Origin: Clostridium gelidum
Lineage (GTDB): Bacteria > Bacillota > Clostridia > Clostridiales > Clostridiaceae
Assembly: GCF_019977655.1 (NCBI RefSeq)
Contig: NZ_AP024849.1
Location: 877,001 to 941,000, forward strand
Length of the DNA stretch: 64,000 bases
Direction: 5' to 3'
Positions 18,291 through 27,408 of the stretch are shown piece by piece. The notes below the pieces were generated by a model that was given only the letters and a program-made list of their open reading frames with translations, was not told where the DNA came from and made no database searches. The position numbers and the translations under genes were made by a program. Within the stretch, counting starts at the first letter, position 1. Each line of letters opens with the position of its first letter.

Positions 18291-19649
18291 ATGAAAAGAG
18301 GAAGCGATTTAAGCGTTAAAATAGAAAAATCACAATTTCCATCAACAGGAATAGGATATGCAGAAGATAAAATAATATATGTTAAAAATGCATTTCCAGG
18401 TCAAACAATAACAGGAATAGTAAAAAAGAAAAGAGAAGAATTTGCAGAAATTAAATTATTATCTGTAGATGAAAAAGCTGATTATGAAATTGAGGCTCCA
18501 TGTCCTCATTTTGGAATTTGTGGAGGCTGTTCATCACAAAGCATACCTTATGATATGCAATTAGAATTTCTAAGTGAAGAAGTTAAAGATTTATTTAAAG
18601 ATGCAGATGTTACAACAGGTGAATACTTAGGAATTCAAGGAAGTCCAAAACAATGGGAATATAGAAATAAGATGGAGTTTACCTTTGGAGATGAAGCAAA
18701 GGGTGAACCGCTCTCAATTGGGATGCACATTAGAGGAAAATCTTTTGGTATAGTAACTGTAGATAAGTGTCACATTGTTGATGAGGATTATAGAAATCTT
18801 CTTAGACTAACTGTAGATTATTTCAGAAAGCAAGACTTACCATTTTATAAAATAATGAAGGCAGAAGGATATTTAAGACATTTGGTAATCAGAAAAGCTG
18901 AAAATACAGGAGAGATACTAGTAAATATAGTAACAACAACTCAAATTGACTTTGACTTAAATGAATATGTTAACTTATTAAGAAGCCAAAGCTATAAAGG
19001 AAATCTTGTATCAATATTACATACAGAAAATGATTCATTATCTGATTCAGTAATACCTCAGAAGGTTAATTTATTATATGGTAAAGATTATATTAGAGAA
19101 ACTGTACTAGGATTACAATTTAATATATCACCATTCTCATTTTTCCAAACTAATACAAAAGGTGCAGAAAGCCTTTATTCAATAGTTAGAGAATTTATGG
19201 GAGAGAGTGAAGATAAAGTTATCTTTGACCTTTATTGCGGAACAGGTACAATTGGCCAAATAGTAGCTCCAAATGCAAAAAAAGTTGTTGGAATTGAGCT
19301 AATAGAAGAGGCAGTTGAAGCAGCAAAGGAAAATGCTAAATTAAATGGCTTAAATAACTGCGAATTCTTGGCTGGAGATGTAGCAGAAATTATAAAAAAT
19401 GTAAAAGACAAACCAGACATAATAATTCTAGATCCACCAAGAAGTGGAGTACACCCTAAGGCTCTAGATTATGTAATTAAATTCAAGGCACCAGAAATAA
19501 TATATGTTTCCTGTAATCCTAAAACTTTAGTTACTGACCTTAAGGTACTCACAGAAAGAGGATATGAGGTTATTCAAACTAAGGTGAAAGATATGTTCCC
19601 AAATACTCCTCATGTGGAGACAATTGTTAAATTAATCAAGAAATTGTAG
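18291..19649 (+). CDS. rlmD: 23S rRNA (uracil-5-)-methyltransferase, RlmD/RlmCD type
   Basis: 452 aa. N-terminal TRAM domain, the iron-sulfur Cys motif CPHFGICGGC, then the SAM-dependent domain with DLYCGTGTIGQ, DPPRSGVHPK and the catalytic Cys in YVSCNPKTL. Makes m5U in 23S rRNA. It is the last core-like gene before the odd non-coding stretch. Confidence 0.94.
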   Translation: MKRGSDLSVKIEKSQFPSTGIGYAEDKIIYVKNAFPGQTITGIVKKKREEFAEIKLLSVDEKADYEIEAPCPHFGICGGCSSQSIPYDMQLEFLSEEVKDLFKDADVTTGEYLGIQGSPKQWEYRNKMEFTFGDEAKGEPLSIGMHIRGKSFGIVTVDKCHIVDEDYRNLLRLTVDYFRKQDLPFYKIMKAEGYLRHLVIRKAENTGEILVNIVTTTQIDFDLNEYVNLLRSQSYKGNLVSILHTENDSLSDSVIPQKVNLLYGKDYIRETVLGLQFNISPFSFFQTNTKGAESLYSIVREFMGESEDKVIFDLYCGTGTIGQIVAPNAKKVVGIELIEEAVEAAKENAKLNGLNNCEFLAGDVAEIIKNVKDKPDIIILDPPRSGVHPKALDYVIKFKAPEIIYVSCNPKTLVTDLKVLTERGYEVIQTKVKDMFPNTPHVETIVKLIKKL

Positions 19650-19856
19650 CTACCTAATAAACCCTGCCAACTTCCACTAAACCATGCCGATTCTGATAAA
19701 CCTTGACGAAAACGATGATAGGGATAAGGGATGAAAAAGGGATTGAAGGGAGTAAGGATATAAGGGAAAAGTTAGTGGCTTTTAAGCATAAAACCTTAAA
19801 CCTAACTTCCGTGCCGAATGGCGATTTTAAAGGATTTAAAGGGAATAAGGAATGAT

Positions 19857-19888
19857 AGGATTAAGGTAAAACTTAGTCCTATTTTTTT
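19857..19888 (+). terminator. Terminator-like hairpin in the non-coding stretch
   Basis: AGGATTAAG pairs with CTTAGTCCT around GTAAAA, followed by ATTTTTTT. No gene directly upstream, so it may end a small RNA. Confidence 0.65.
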
Positions 19889-20230
19889 CCCATTTGCTCT
19901 TATCCTTAACCATAAAAACGGCAGACTTTAGTAGGATTCCGAATAAACATTGACGGTGTAAGAGGTAATGAATACGACTGTCCTTAAGGCTAATTTGTCG
20001 GCAAGGTTTAAGGAAATGAACGAAGAAATGCGGGTTTGAAGGGGATTTTTTCGGCAAGGATTGTGGGGTGAGTACAGAAATGTAATTAATTCCCAACCAT
20101 AACCTATAACCACCTAAACCATGCCCAACCTGTCTAAACCTAGCACAAAATCGCTAGGCGAAGCGAAGTTTAAGGGATAAGGGAACAAGGCGAAGAAACT
20201 CAAATAAGAAACTAGTCAAAACCCAAGTGA

Positions 20231-20267
20231 AACTAAGAGCTAAGGCAAAACCTTAGTTCTTTTTTTG
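20231..20267 (+). terminator. Second terminator-like hairpin of similar sequence
   Basis: AGCTAAGG pairs with CCTTAGTT around CAAAA, followed by CTTTTTTT. Closely similar in loop and stem to the hairpin at 19857. Confidence 0.65.
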
Positions 20268-20779
20268 ATGAAGAAAATAGAGAAAGAAAAAGGGAAATAA
20301 TCTGAGAAAAAAATAGAGACTTCTTCATCAAAAAATAACTCCACCAACGCCCTCTTCATAACCCCTTCCAGAAAAAAATGAAGAAGACCTGGTGAAAAAA
20401 ATCTCATCACCGAAAGCGAAGAGAAATACAGAAGAAATAATTGATGTAAACCCACATAAATAAAAGCTTAAAAGGATTTTTGAAGAGGAAGATAAAGAGG
20501 GAATATAGGAAGAGATATTTCACCAATCTAAGCTTAAGAACTCCAACAACCCCACCGCAATAGCGGGAAAACTGTTAAAAAAATATAAAGAAGCACTGGT
20601 GAGAAAACCTGCTTCCGCGACGGTTAGGAAGCGAATAAATCGAAGCGCAGCTTAACAGAAAACAGCCATAGAGAAAAATACAGAGAAATGTTCAGACATT
20701 TATGTAATTTACACTAAAGTTTGAGCAAAAAAGGGAAAAGAAGAGGAAAGAAATACTGGATATTTTGGTCAGACATTAA

Positions 20780-20789
20780 GGGGGGGGGG
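20780..20789 (+). repeat. G10 homopolymer
   Basis: Ten consecutive G in a very AT-rich context, ~180 bp before a methyltransferase pseudogene. It could be slippage-prone or a sequencing-length uncertainty. Confidence 0.9.
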
Positions 20790-20970
20790 TACATAGTAAG
20801 GAGGATTTTTTAAAAGAATATTTAATATAATTAGGAATATTATACTTTTTATGGCTATAAAATGTTAAAATATAGATAAAATAAATAATAATTTAATGCA
20901 CAATGGTATATTATGACGTATTAAATTGATATTTTATTTCAAGCAAGATTATACAAGGGGGATGTTAACT

Positions 20971-21293
20971 TTGGGATTTTTACATGACAAAATAAATTTT
21001 GAGGATAAAATGGTTCGTTATTATGATGAACTACCTTTATGGTCATCACCTTTTGGAGTTGTATTATTAAACAATATTCCACTTGAAAAAAACTCCACAA
21101 TAGTTGATATTGGATGTGGGACAGGTTTCCTGCTACTTGAATTAGCATAAAGATTTGGAGAAAGCTCTAAAGTATTTGGAATTGACCCGTGGGATAAATC
21201 AATTGATAGGCTGACAGAAAAAAAGAGCAGTATAGAATAAAAAATGTGGAATTGATAAAAGACGTTGGTGAAGATGAACCATTTCTGTTTTAA
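20971..21293 (+). pseudogene. Class I SAM-dependent methyltransferase, broken
   Basis: From TTG 20971 (AAGGGGG upstream) the frame reads LGFLHDKINFEDKMVRYYDE and then the SAM motif VDIGCGTGFLLLELA before an in-frame TAA at 21148. The same frame goes on as RFGESSKVFGIDPWDKSIDR, then shifts, with more stops by 21293. The motif order (GCGTG, then the acidic FGIDPW) is typical of the family, but the remaining two thirds of the protein is missing. Confidence 0.8.
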
Positions 21294-21488
21294 ACAAATA
21301 AAACTCACAGCCCCCGCGAGGGGATTTTCTTGTTGGAGAGGAGTTAGGAAGGTTAAATTGTATTTATATCACTTTTGGCTACTAAGCATATATGGATGCA
21401 ATAAAGATTTTACTCAATTTTAACGAAAACATTAATATGGCGTATAAAAAAACATTATATACAAATTTTGAATTAAGGAGATGGTCAT

Positions 21489-22214
21489 ATGTTTAGAATA
21501 GCTATATGCGACGATGAAAAATATTTCATAAGTGAATTAAATGATATTTTATGCAAATATTTAAATAAACATGAGATGGAGTATGAAATAGATACTTTTA
21601 AATCTGGAAAAGAATTTATAGAGCTGGGAATTGAAATGATTAAATATACCATCGTTTTCCTAGATATAAATATGGACGAGATCAATGGTATTATGACTGC
21701 TAAAAAAATCAGGGAATTCAGTAAGGAAGTATTAATTGTATTTGTCACTGCGTATATTAACTATACTCTTGAAGGTTACAAAGTAGATGCGATACGTTAC
21801 TTATTAAAGGGAAATAAAAATTTTGAGGAAGAAATTTATGAATGTATGGATGCAATTGTTGAGAAGATAAACTATGTGATCTTAAAAAAAATGTTTAAAT
21901 TTAACAATGGAATTAGAGAGATTCATTTAAATAAAATGTTGTATATAGAAAGCAAATTACATAAATTAGAATTTCATGTTATTAAGGATAAAGAAAAAAT
22001 ATATATATTATATGAAACTTTGAATAAAATAGAAAAAGAATTAAAAGCTAGTGGATTTGTTAGAATACATCAGAGCTTTTTAGTTAATATAAAGCATATA
22101 ATCAATATAGTACCGCATTCAGCTATATTAAGCAATAATATAGAATTACCTATATCTAAATCAAGATATAAAGATGTAAAAAATACATTTATTGAATATA
22201 TAGGAGAAATATGA
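21489..22214 (+). CDS. agrA: AgrA-like LytTR response regulator
   Basis: 241 aa. Receiver with CDDE (~8-11) and phospho-acceptor in VFLDINMDEING (~57). The LytTR DNA-binding domain (~140-241) contains FVRIHQSFLVN. AAGGAG before ATG. Its stop overlaps the start of the kinase gene. With agrC, agrB and agrD it makes a quorum-sensing system. LytTR proteins bind paired ~9-bp direct repeats, and such a pair lies upstream of agrB. Confidence 0.92.
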   Translation: MFRIAICDDEKYFISELNDILCKYLNKHEMEYEIDTFKSGKEFIELGIEMIKYTIVFLDINMDEINGIMTAKKIREFSKEVLIVFVTAYINYTLEGYKVDAIRYLLKGNKNFEEEIYECMDAIVEKINYVILKKMFKFNNGIREIHLNKMLYIESKLHKLEFHVIKDKEKIYILYETLNKIEKELKASGFVRIHQSFLVNIKHIINIVPHSAILSNNIELPISKSRYKDVKNTFIEYIGEI

Positions 22215-23515
22215 TGTTTGATTATATACAAAGTTTTTTAGTAGTTATGTTAGAAATATTTTGTTGCAAAATATTTTTTGAGGCTTTTGGTGAAAGACGC
22301 AGTAAAAAGAAAACTTATAAAAATTATATAGTAATAATAGCATTAATACTATCAGTGTATTTGCTTGCATTATTTTTCGCAAATTATTTTCTAATCAAAC
22401 AGATATTAATTATTGTTATAAGTACAATATTAATGTATTTATATATAAATATTACGATTATAAAATCAGTTATATTATCTATGCTATTTCAAGGATTACT
22501 TCTTGTTGTAGATTATTTTACATTTTCAATAAATACTATACTTTTTTTGTACAAAAAAGTTCTAGAAAAATCGTATGATTTTGACAGCAATTTAATTATA
22601 ATTTTAGGGAAAATATTACTTTTCTTAATTGTGTTATTAATAAAAAAATATATGGGGAATAAATATCCGAAAATTTTGAAAGATTCAGAATGGATAAGAT
22701 TTGTGTTTTTCCCAGTGTTCACAATATGTGTGATAGTAATGATGCTTTCAATTTCAGAATATATTACAAGTGAACGACAGGCAGATGTTTATTTTATTAT
22801 AGCGTTTGGATTAGTTGGAATGAATATGATAGTATTTTATCTAATTAATGATATTTTAGAACGTGAAATGGAACTTCATAAAAATAAAATTTTTGAAATG
22901 GAAGTAAAAAGTCAAACTATTATATATGAATCTATTTCAAAAAGTTTTGATAATCAAAAGAAAAAAACACATGAATATAAAAATCAAATAATATGCATTG
23001 ATTCTTTAGTAAAGAAAAAAAATTATGCAGAGCTAGAAGAATATATAAAAAGTATAAGTGATAATTTAAATAAGGAATTAGACGCAATTAATACGAATAA
23101 TGTTATTGTTAATGCCATTTTAAATATAAAATATCAAGAAGCAATAAATAAAAATATTATTTTTGTAATTAAAGTCAACGACCTATCTAATGTAGAAATT
23201 AGTAATGAAGATATTATTGTAATATTGTCTAATTTACTAGATAACGCTATTGAAGCTTGCGATAAATGTTCAGGTAAGAAGATATTGAAATTTAAATTTA
23301 TAAGTGAAAATGATTTTATTATTATATCAGTAAAAAATACATATAGCGATAATGTTTTGTATGATAATGGAAGAATATTAACTTCGAAAGAAAATAAAGA
23401 AGAACATGGAATTGGAATAAACAATATAATAAATACAATAAAAAAATATAATGGATCTTATATTATAAAAAGCAGTAGAAATCAATTTTATTTTTCAATT
23501 TTAATCAATAAATAA
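22211..23515 (+). CDS. agrC: AgrC-like sensor histidine kinase (GHKL)
   Basis: 434 aa. Six or so membrane segments over residues 1-215 form the peptide-sensing domain. Then comes the dimerisation helix with phospho-acceptor His in THEYKNQI (~254). The GHKL ATPase domain has ILSNLLDNAIEAC and HGIGINNIINTIKKYNG. It should sense the cyclic peptide made from agrD and phosphorylate AgrA. It overlaps agrA by 4 nt. Confidence 0.92.
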   Translation: MMFDYIQSFLVVMLEIFCCKIFFEAFGERRSKKKTYKNYIVIIALILSVYLLALFFANYFLIKQILIIVISTILMYLYINITIIKSVILSMLFQGLLLVVDYFTFSINTILFLYKKVLEKSYDFDSNLIIILGKILLFLIVLLIKKYMGNKYPKILKDSEWIRFVFFPVFTICVIVMMLSISEYITSERQADVYFIIAFGLVGMNMIVFYLINDILEREMELHKNKIFEMEVKSQTIIYESISKSFDNQKKKTHEYKNQIICIDSLVKKKNYAELEEYIKSISDNLNKELDAINTNNVIVNAILNIKYQEAINKNIIFVIKVNDLSNVEISNEDIIVILSNLLDNAIEACDKCSGKKILKFKFISENDFIIISVKNTYSDNVLYDNGRILTSKENKEEHGIGINNIINTIKKYNGSYIIKSSRNQFYFSILINK

Positions 23516-23573
23516 TATATGCAAATGAGTAATAGGCTAAAATATTTATAATATGACATTTAATAAACATCCA

Positions 23574-23636
23574 TTTCTGCAATAAAAAGTAATTTTCTGC
23601 AAAAGGTATTGTATTATAAAGATTGAAAGCTATACT
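23574..23636 (+). promoter_or_regulatory. Paired LytTR-type boxes and promoter of the agrBD-RiPP operon
   Basis: TTTCTGCAA occurs at 23574-23582 and 23594-23602, 20 bp apart, as expected for an AgrA-type dimer. A weak -35 (ATTGTA 23608-23613) and a good -10 (TATACT 23631-23636) follow with a 17-bp spacer. A poor -35 next to activator sites fits positive control by phosphorylated AgrA. The same arrangement is found at 31565. Confidence 0.7.
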
Positions 23637-23656
23637 TTTATTTAGAGGGAGTGGTT

Positions 23657-24250
23657 ATGGTTGAGAAGATAGCAAATATTTTAGTAAAAAAAATGTGTGA
23701 TGAAAAATTAATTGATGTAAAAAAAGAAGAAGATTATGTTTATGCTTTTATATGTATTGTAGAAAGATTTATAACTTTAGGAACTATTATAGTAATTAGC
23801 ATATGTTTAGGTTTATTTATATATACTTGTATTTTTCTTATATTTTTTCTGTCATTAAGAAAAAGGACAAGCGGATATCATGCTAATACATTTTTACAAT
23901 GCTATTTTGGAACAGTCAGTACTTATATATTAATTGTATTTACAGATGCTTTTTTAGTAAGAAATTTTCGAATTTTAAATGCTGTCCTTATATTATCTAT
24001 TGTAGTTATATGGATTATAGGAACAATTAATCACCCGAATATGAATATGGATTTTTGTGAACTATATGAATCTAAAAGAGCAGCAAGATTGATTCTTATT
24101 ATTGAAAGTGGAATAATATATTTTTCGATCTTTGTTGGTTTAAATATAATTATCGTAAGTTATATGTCAATTTCTATAATATTATGTGCAATTTTGTTTT
24201 TAATAGCTAAAATATTGAAACAGGAGGTAATAGAAAATGAAAAAAGTTAA
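23657..24250 (+). CDS. agrB: AgrB-like autoinducer-processing membrane endopeptidase
   Basis: 197 aa from the ATG at 23657 (AGAGGGA at 6-nt spacing; a GTG at 23651 is less likely). Several membrane segments. The catalytic His75 and Cys82 are in RTSGYHANTFLQCYFG. AgrB cleaves the C-terminal tail of AgrD and forms the thiolactone ring. It overlaps the start of agrD. Confidence 0.93.
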   Translation: MVEKIANILVKKMCDEKLIDVKKEEDYVYAFICIVERFITLGTIIVISICLGLFIYTCIFLIFFLSLRKRTSGYHANTFLQCYFGTVSTYILIVFTDAFLVRNFRILNAVLILSIVVIWIIGTINHPNMNMDFCELYESKRAARLILIIESGIIYFSIFVGLNIIIVSYMSISIILCAILFLIAKILKQEVIENEKS

Positions 24251-24371
24251 GAAAAATTTATTAAAAATAATTGAATGTATCACAAGAATAGAGGTAGAAA
24301 AAAATTTGCATAAATATCCACCATTTTGTTCTGGTATATATCACCAACCAAAGAGACCTAAAAAATCATAA
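24237..24371 (+). CDS. agrD: AgrD-like cyclic-peptide autoinducer precursor (44 aa)
   Basis: ATG 24237 has CAGGAGG at 7-nt spacing and overlaps agrB by 14 nt. The peptide has an amphipathic Lys-rich N-terminal helix (MKKVKKNLLKIIECITRIEV), then KYPPFCSGIYHQPKRPKKS. The likely ring is formed by Cys31 with a residue four or so downstream (CSGIY). The QPKRP tail matches the QPKxP-type recognition tail of clostridial AgrD. The tail is basic, unlike the acidic staphylococcal tail. Small size explains why it is easily missed. Confidence 0.85.
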   Translation: MKKVKKNLLKIIECITRIEVEKNLHKYPPFCSGIYHQPKRPKKS

Positions 24372-24432
24372 TAAAACCTAGTATGAATAAAAAATAAATA
24401 ATAAAGTTTTTAATCGAAGAAGGTGAAATATT

Positions 24433-25566
24433 ATTAATTTTAATAATATAAACAATTCTAAATATGAACATCTATATATCTTAATTGCAAAAGGAATAGA
24501 AGAAAAAGAAAAATTCAGTGGATTAGCTCATGTTGGTGAACATGTATGTTTAATGCCATATTATAATAGTATATTAAAAAAGCCATCTCTAAAATATGCT
24601 CATGGTTATACATGTTTGGATCATGCATGCTTATATTATACAGCAATAAAAGAAGAAAAAGAATGGATTAATTACATAGATGATTTGATAGAGACTGGAG
24701 ATATAATAAATTCTCAGAATGTAGAAAGAGCAAAAGTTCAAGTGATAAATGAATGTAATGGTATGGAAAAAATCACTATTGAGAGAGAAAAAATAGTTAG
24801 ATTTGTAACAGAAAACAGAATTAGTTATTTTGCTATGGGAAAAGTTGATGAGATTAGCCAAATAACATACAAGGATATTGAAGTTTGGCTAAATAATATA
24901 AAAAGGAAAAATATATTTTATAAAATACGGTTTAATGAAAAAAGAGATATACAAGAACAAGTGAAAGCTATAATTCAAAAAGATAAATTAGCTAAAAAAA
25001 TAAAAATAAGTGAATGTATATCAGATACAGATATGGTTTTACATATTAACGAAATAGAAGATAAGAAGTGTACAATCGACCTATATTTTAAAATAAATAA
25101 TATTTTAAGTATAGAAGAATCAATAAATAAAACGTTTATATTATGTTATTTACAATATCTATGCAAAAAATATTTTTATACTGATACTTATGTAAAGGAA
25201 AAATATTTTACTTATTCAGAGAGATATATAGTTATTACTTTAATTGATATCAATGTAGATAGTTCAAATAATATAGCCAATAAGTTAAGACGCTGTTTAG
25301 AGAAAAAAAATACTGTTAAAGAATTGTTCTATTATAAAAAATTGTTTTATAAGTATATAAAAGAATGGTCTTTGCAAGATGAAAGTAATGAGGATTTGAT
25401 TAATAAATTTTACAATTATGTATTGTATGATATACCAATTTTTGATTTGAAAAATGTTTTAGAATTAGCAGATGTCATAGATGAAAGAATATTTGTACAT
25501 TTAGATTATATTACTCATCAGCCAATAAAAATAGTTATAAAAAATGCGAAAAGATCTAAAAAATAA
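24433..25566 (+). CDS. M16-family zinc peptidase of the RiPP operon (non-canonical start)
   Basis: The first ATG of the frame (24553) lies after the inverted zinc motif HxxEH, here GLAHVGEH (H33, E36, H37 counted from 24433). A third ligand, the Glu in QVINEC, follows 74 residues after the first His, as in M16 enzymes. No ATG, GTG or TTG exists between the TGA at 24424 and the motif. GAAGAAGGTG lies 7 nt before an ATT at 24433 (ATT 24430 is the alternative). So the gene probably starts at ATT, giving ~377 aa. It may cut the leader of the peptide encoded at 31098. Confidence 0.75.
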   Translation: MNFNNINNSKYEHLYILIAKGIEEKEKFSGLAHVGEHVCLMPYYNSILKKPSLKYAHGYTCLDHACLYYTAIKEEKEWINYIDDLIETGDIINSQNVERAKVQVINECNGMEKITIEREKIVRFVTENRISYFAMGKVDEISQITYKDIEVWLNNIKRKNIFYKIRFNEKRDIQEQVKAIIQKDKLAKKIKISECISDTDMVLHINEIEDKKCTIDLYFKINNILSIEESINKTFILCYLQYLCKKYFYTDTYVKEKYFTYSERYIVITLIDINVDSSNNIANKLRRCLEKKNTVKELFYYKKLFYKYIKEWSLQDESNEDLINKFYNYVLYDIPIFDLKNVLELADVIDERIFVHLDYITHQPIKIVIKNAKRSKK

Positions 25567-25591
25567 ATAATATCTATTATGGGGTGATGTA

Positions 25592-27397
25592 ATGAGTGAT
25601 AAATTGAATTTCAAGCAGAAGTTAATGCTATTAAGAAAAGGTATTTATATACTAATGTCTGCTTCACCGATATATTTAATTCTAATATTAGGTATAAGTA
25701 TTTTAACAGGTTTAATTGCACCTATTAATTTATTGATATGGCAGAAGTTTTTAGATGCAGTAGTAATTATGATTTCACAAGAAAAATGGTTAAATATAGG
25801 AATTGAATCGTTAATATTCTTATCAATAGTTACACTACTAGGATATTTATTAAATGGATTTTTACAATATATTAAACAGACATATGGTGATTTGTTAGAC
25901 TTGCATATTACTGAAATGATATTGAAGAAAAGTTTGAAATTTTCTATGGAAGTATTTGATGATTCTGATATATATAACCATATAAATATGGCTATATCTC
26001 ATACATCACAAAATTGTTTAAGTCTTTTAGATTCAATATCAGAATGTATTTATTCTATTATTAAAGCAATGGGGTTTATAGTTATAATAATACAATTTGA
26101 CTGGAAGGTCGTTATTGTAAGTGTAATTTCAGCATTACCAGCATTGTATATTTCTTTAAAAACAAACACATATTGGTATAATGTATTTTTTGAACGTACA
26201 GAAAAATTTAGATTAATTAATTATCTAAAAATGATATTAATTAAAAATGAAAATATTAAAGAAATAAAATTGTATGGAATTGGACTTAAAATAGTACAGA
26301 TTATAAAAGATAATTATTTAAAGTTCTTAAAGAATGATAAAAAAGCTAGGAAAATCCTATTAGCAAAGAAGGTATCATCTCAAGGATTAGATGAAATAAT
26401 TTCGACTTTTCTTAAAGTTTGGATTTTAATATTATCCATTGAAAGTAAATGTAGTCTGGGAACAATTGTATTATATTTTAATGCACAAGATAATTTAAAA
26501 TCATCAATTATCGAATTGTCAAATCAAATTTCTGTATTGCATAATAGTATTTTATATCTAAGATCACTAGATGTTATAGAAAAAACAAATATTCAATCAG
26601 ATGAAATTAATAGAAGAATAGATTGTAAAATTTCGTGTATTGAATTTCAAAATGTTTCATTTAAATATCCAAAAAACCAAAAATTTGCATTAAAAAATAT
26701 AAATTTAAAATTTGAAGTTGGAAAGACATACTCTATTGTAGGTCTTAATGGTTCAGGAAAAACAACTTTAATTAAATTGTTGTTAAAGTTATATAAACCT
26801 ACTATGGGGAAGATATTAATAGATGGAATTAATTTGCAAGAAATTAATGATGAAGAATACTATTCAAATATTAGTGCTATTTTTCAAGATTTTATAAAAT
26901 ATCCATTCAGCATACACGATAATATTGCAATAAGAGGTACTAAAAAGAAAGGAATATGTTTTTCTAAGGCAGTTAATATAGCTGGTATAGAAGAGCTAAT
27001 TGATGGTTTACCATTTAAAGAAGAAACATTATTAATGAAAGATTGGAAGTATGGAACAGATATATCTCAGGGTCAGTGGCAAAAAATAGCAATAGCAAGA
27101 TGTTGTTATTGTGATAGTTTAATATGTATATTTGATGAACCATTTTCATCTATTGATGTAGAAGCAGAAAATCATATTATTCGACAAATAAATTCTAATA
27201 AAGAAGAAAGATTGGCAATATTTATTACACATAGGTTTTCTAGTATATCATTAGCAGATGAAATAATAGTTATGAAAGAAGGAGTAATTCTTGAACAAGG
27301 TAAGCATATGGAATTAGTAAATAATAAAGGACTTTATTATGATTTATATTCTACACAGAGAGATAAGTTGAATAAATCTGTAGATAATGCATGTTAG
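25592..27397 (+). CDS. ABC transporter, fused membrane and ATPase domains
   Basis: 601 aa. Six membrane segments over ~20-320, then the ATPase domain with Walker A GLNGSGKTT (~385), an altered signature ISQGQWQK in place of LSGGQ, and Walker B LICIFDEPFSSID. No C39 peptidase domain, so leader removal must be done by another protein, probably the M16 enzyme upstream. Likely exporter of the modified peptide. Confidence 0.9.
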   Translation: MSDKLNFKQKLMLLRKGIYILMSASPIYLILILGISILTGLIAPINLLIWQKFLDAVVIMISQEKWLNIGIESLIFLSIVTLLGYLLNGFLQYIKQTYGDLLDLHITEMILKKSLKFSMEVFDDSDIYNHINMAISHTSQNCLSLLDSISECIYSIIKAMGFIVIIIQFDWKVVIVSVISALPALYISLKTNTYWYNVFFERTEKFRLINYLKMILIKNENIKEIKLYGIGLKIVQIIKDNYLKFLKNDKKARKILLAKKVSSQGLDEIISTFLKVWILILSIESKCSLGTIVLYFNAQDNLKSSIIELSNQISVLHNSILYLRSLDVIEKTNIQSDEINRRIDCKISCIEFQNVSFKYPKNQKFALKNINLKFEVGKTYSIVGLNGSGKTTLIKLLLKLYKPTMGKILIDGINLQEINDEEYYSNISAIFQDFIKYPFSIHDNIAIRGTKKKGICFSKAVNIAGIEELIDGLPFKEETLLMKDWKYGTDISQGQWQKIAIARCCYCDSLICIFDEPFSSIDVEAENHIIRQINSNKEERLAIFITHRFSSISLADEIIVMKEGVILEQGKHMELVNNKGLYYDLYSTQRDKLNKSVDNAC

Positions 27398-27408
27398 GAG
27401 GAAATGAA

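Larger units (their letters stand above)
19650..20970. other. Non-coding stretch of unusual composition with degenerate repeats
   Basis: No convincing gene in ~1.3 kb. The sequence has more G/C runs and many GGGATAAGGG-like purine blocks compared with its surroundings. TAAACCNTGMC-like words recur at 19658, 19678, 19697, 19944, 20115 and 20135, often 19-20 bp apart. Hairpins include 19857-19888 and 20231-20267. Short open frames here (19836-20113, 20240-20455) lack ribosome sites and coding character. Looks like regulatory, RNA or decayed mobile DNA. Confidence 0.6.

Noticed and set aside
19651..19720. CRISPR-like reading of the ~20-bp repeats
   Set aside because: Repeats are degenerate, directly adjacent with no unique spacers, and no cas gene is nearby.
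19836..20113. Minus-strand frames of 61-86 codons in the odd non-coding stretch
   Set aside because: No ribosome sites, they overlap each other in different frames, and their composition follows the repeats rather than codon use.
20240..20455. 71-codon minus-strand frame
   Set aside because: Phe/Ser/Leu-rich translation of a purine-rich strand; no start signal; part of the non-coding stretch.
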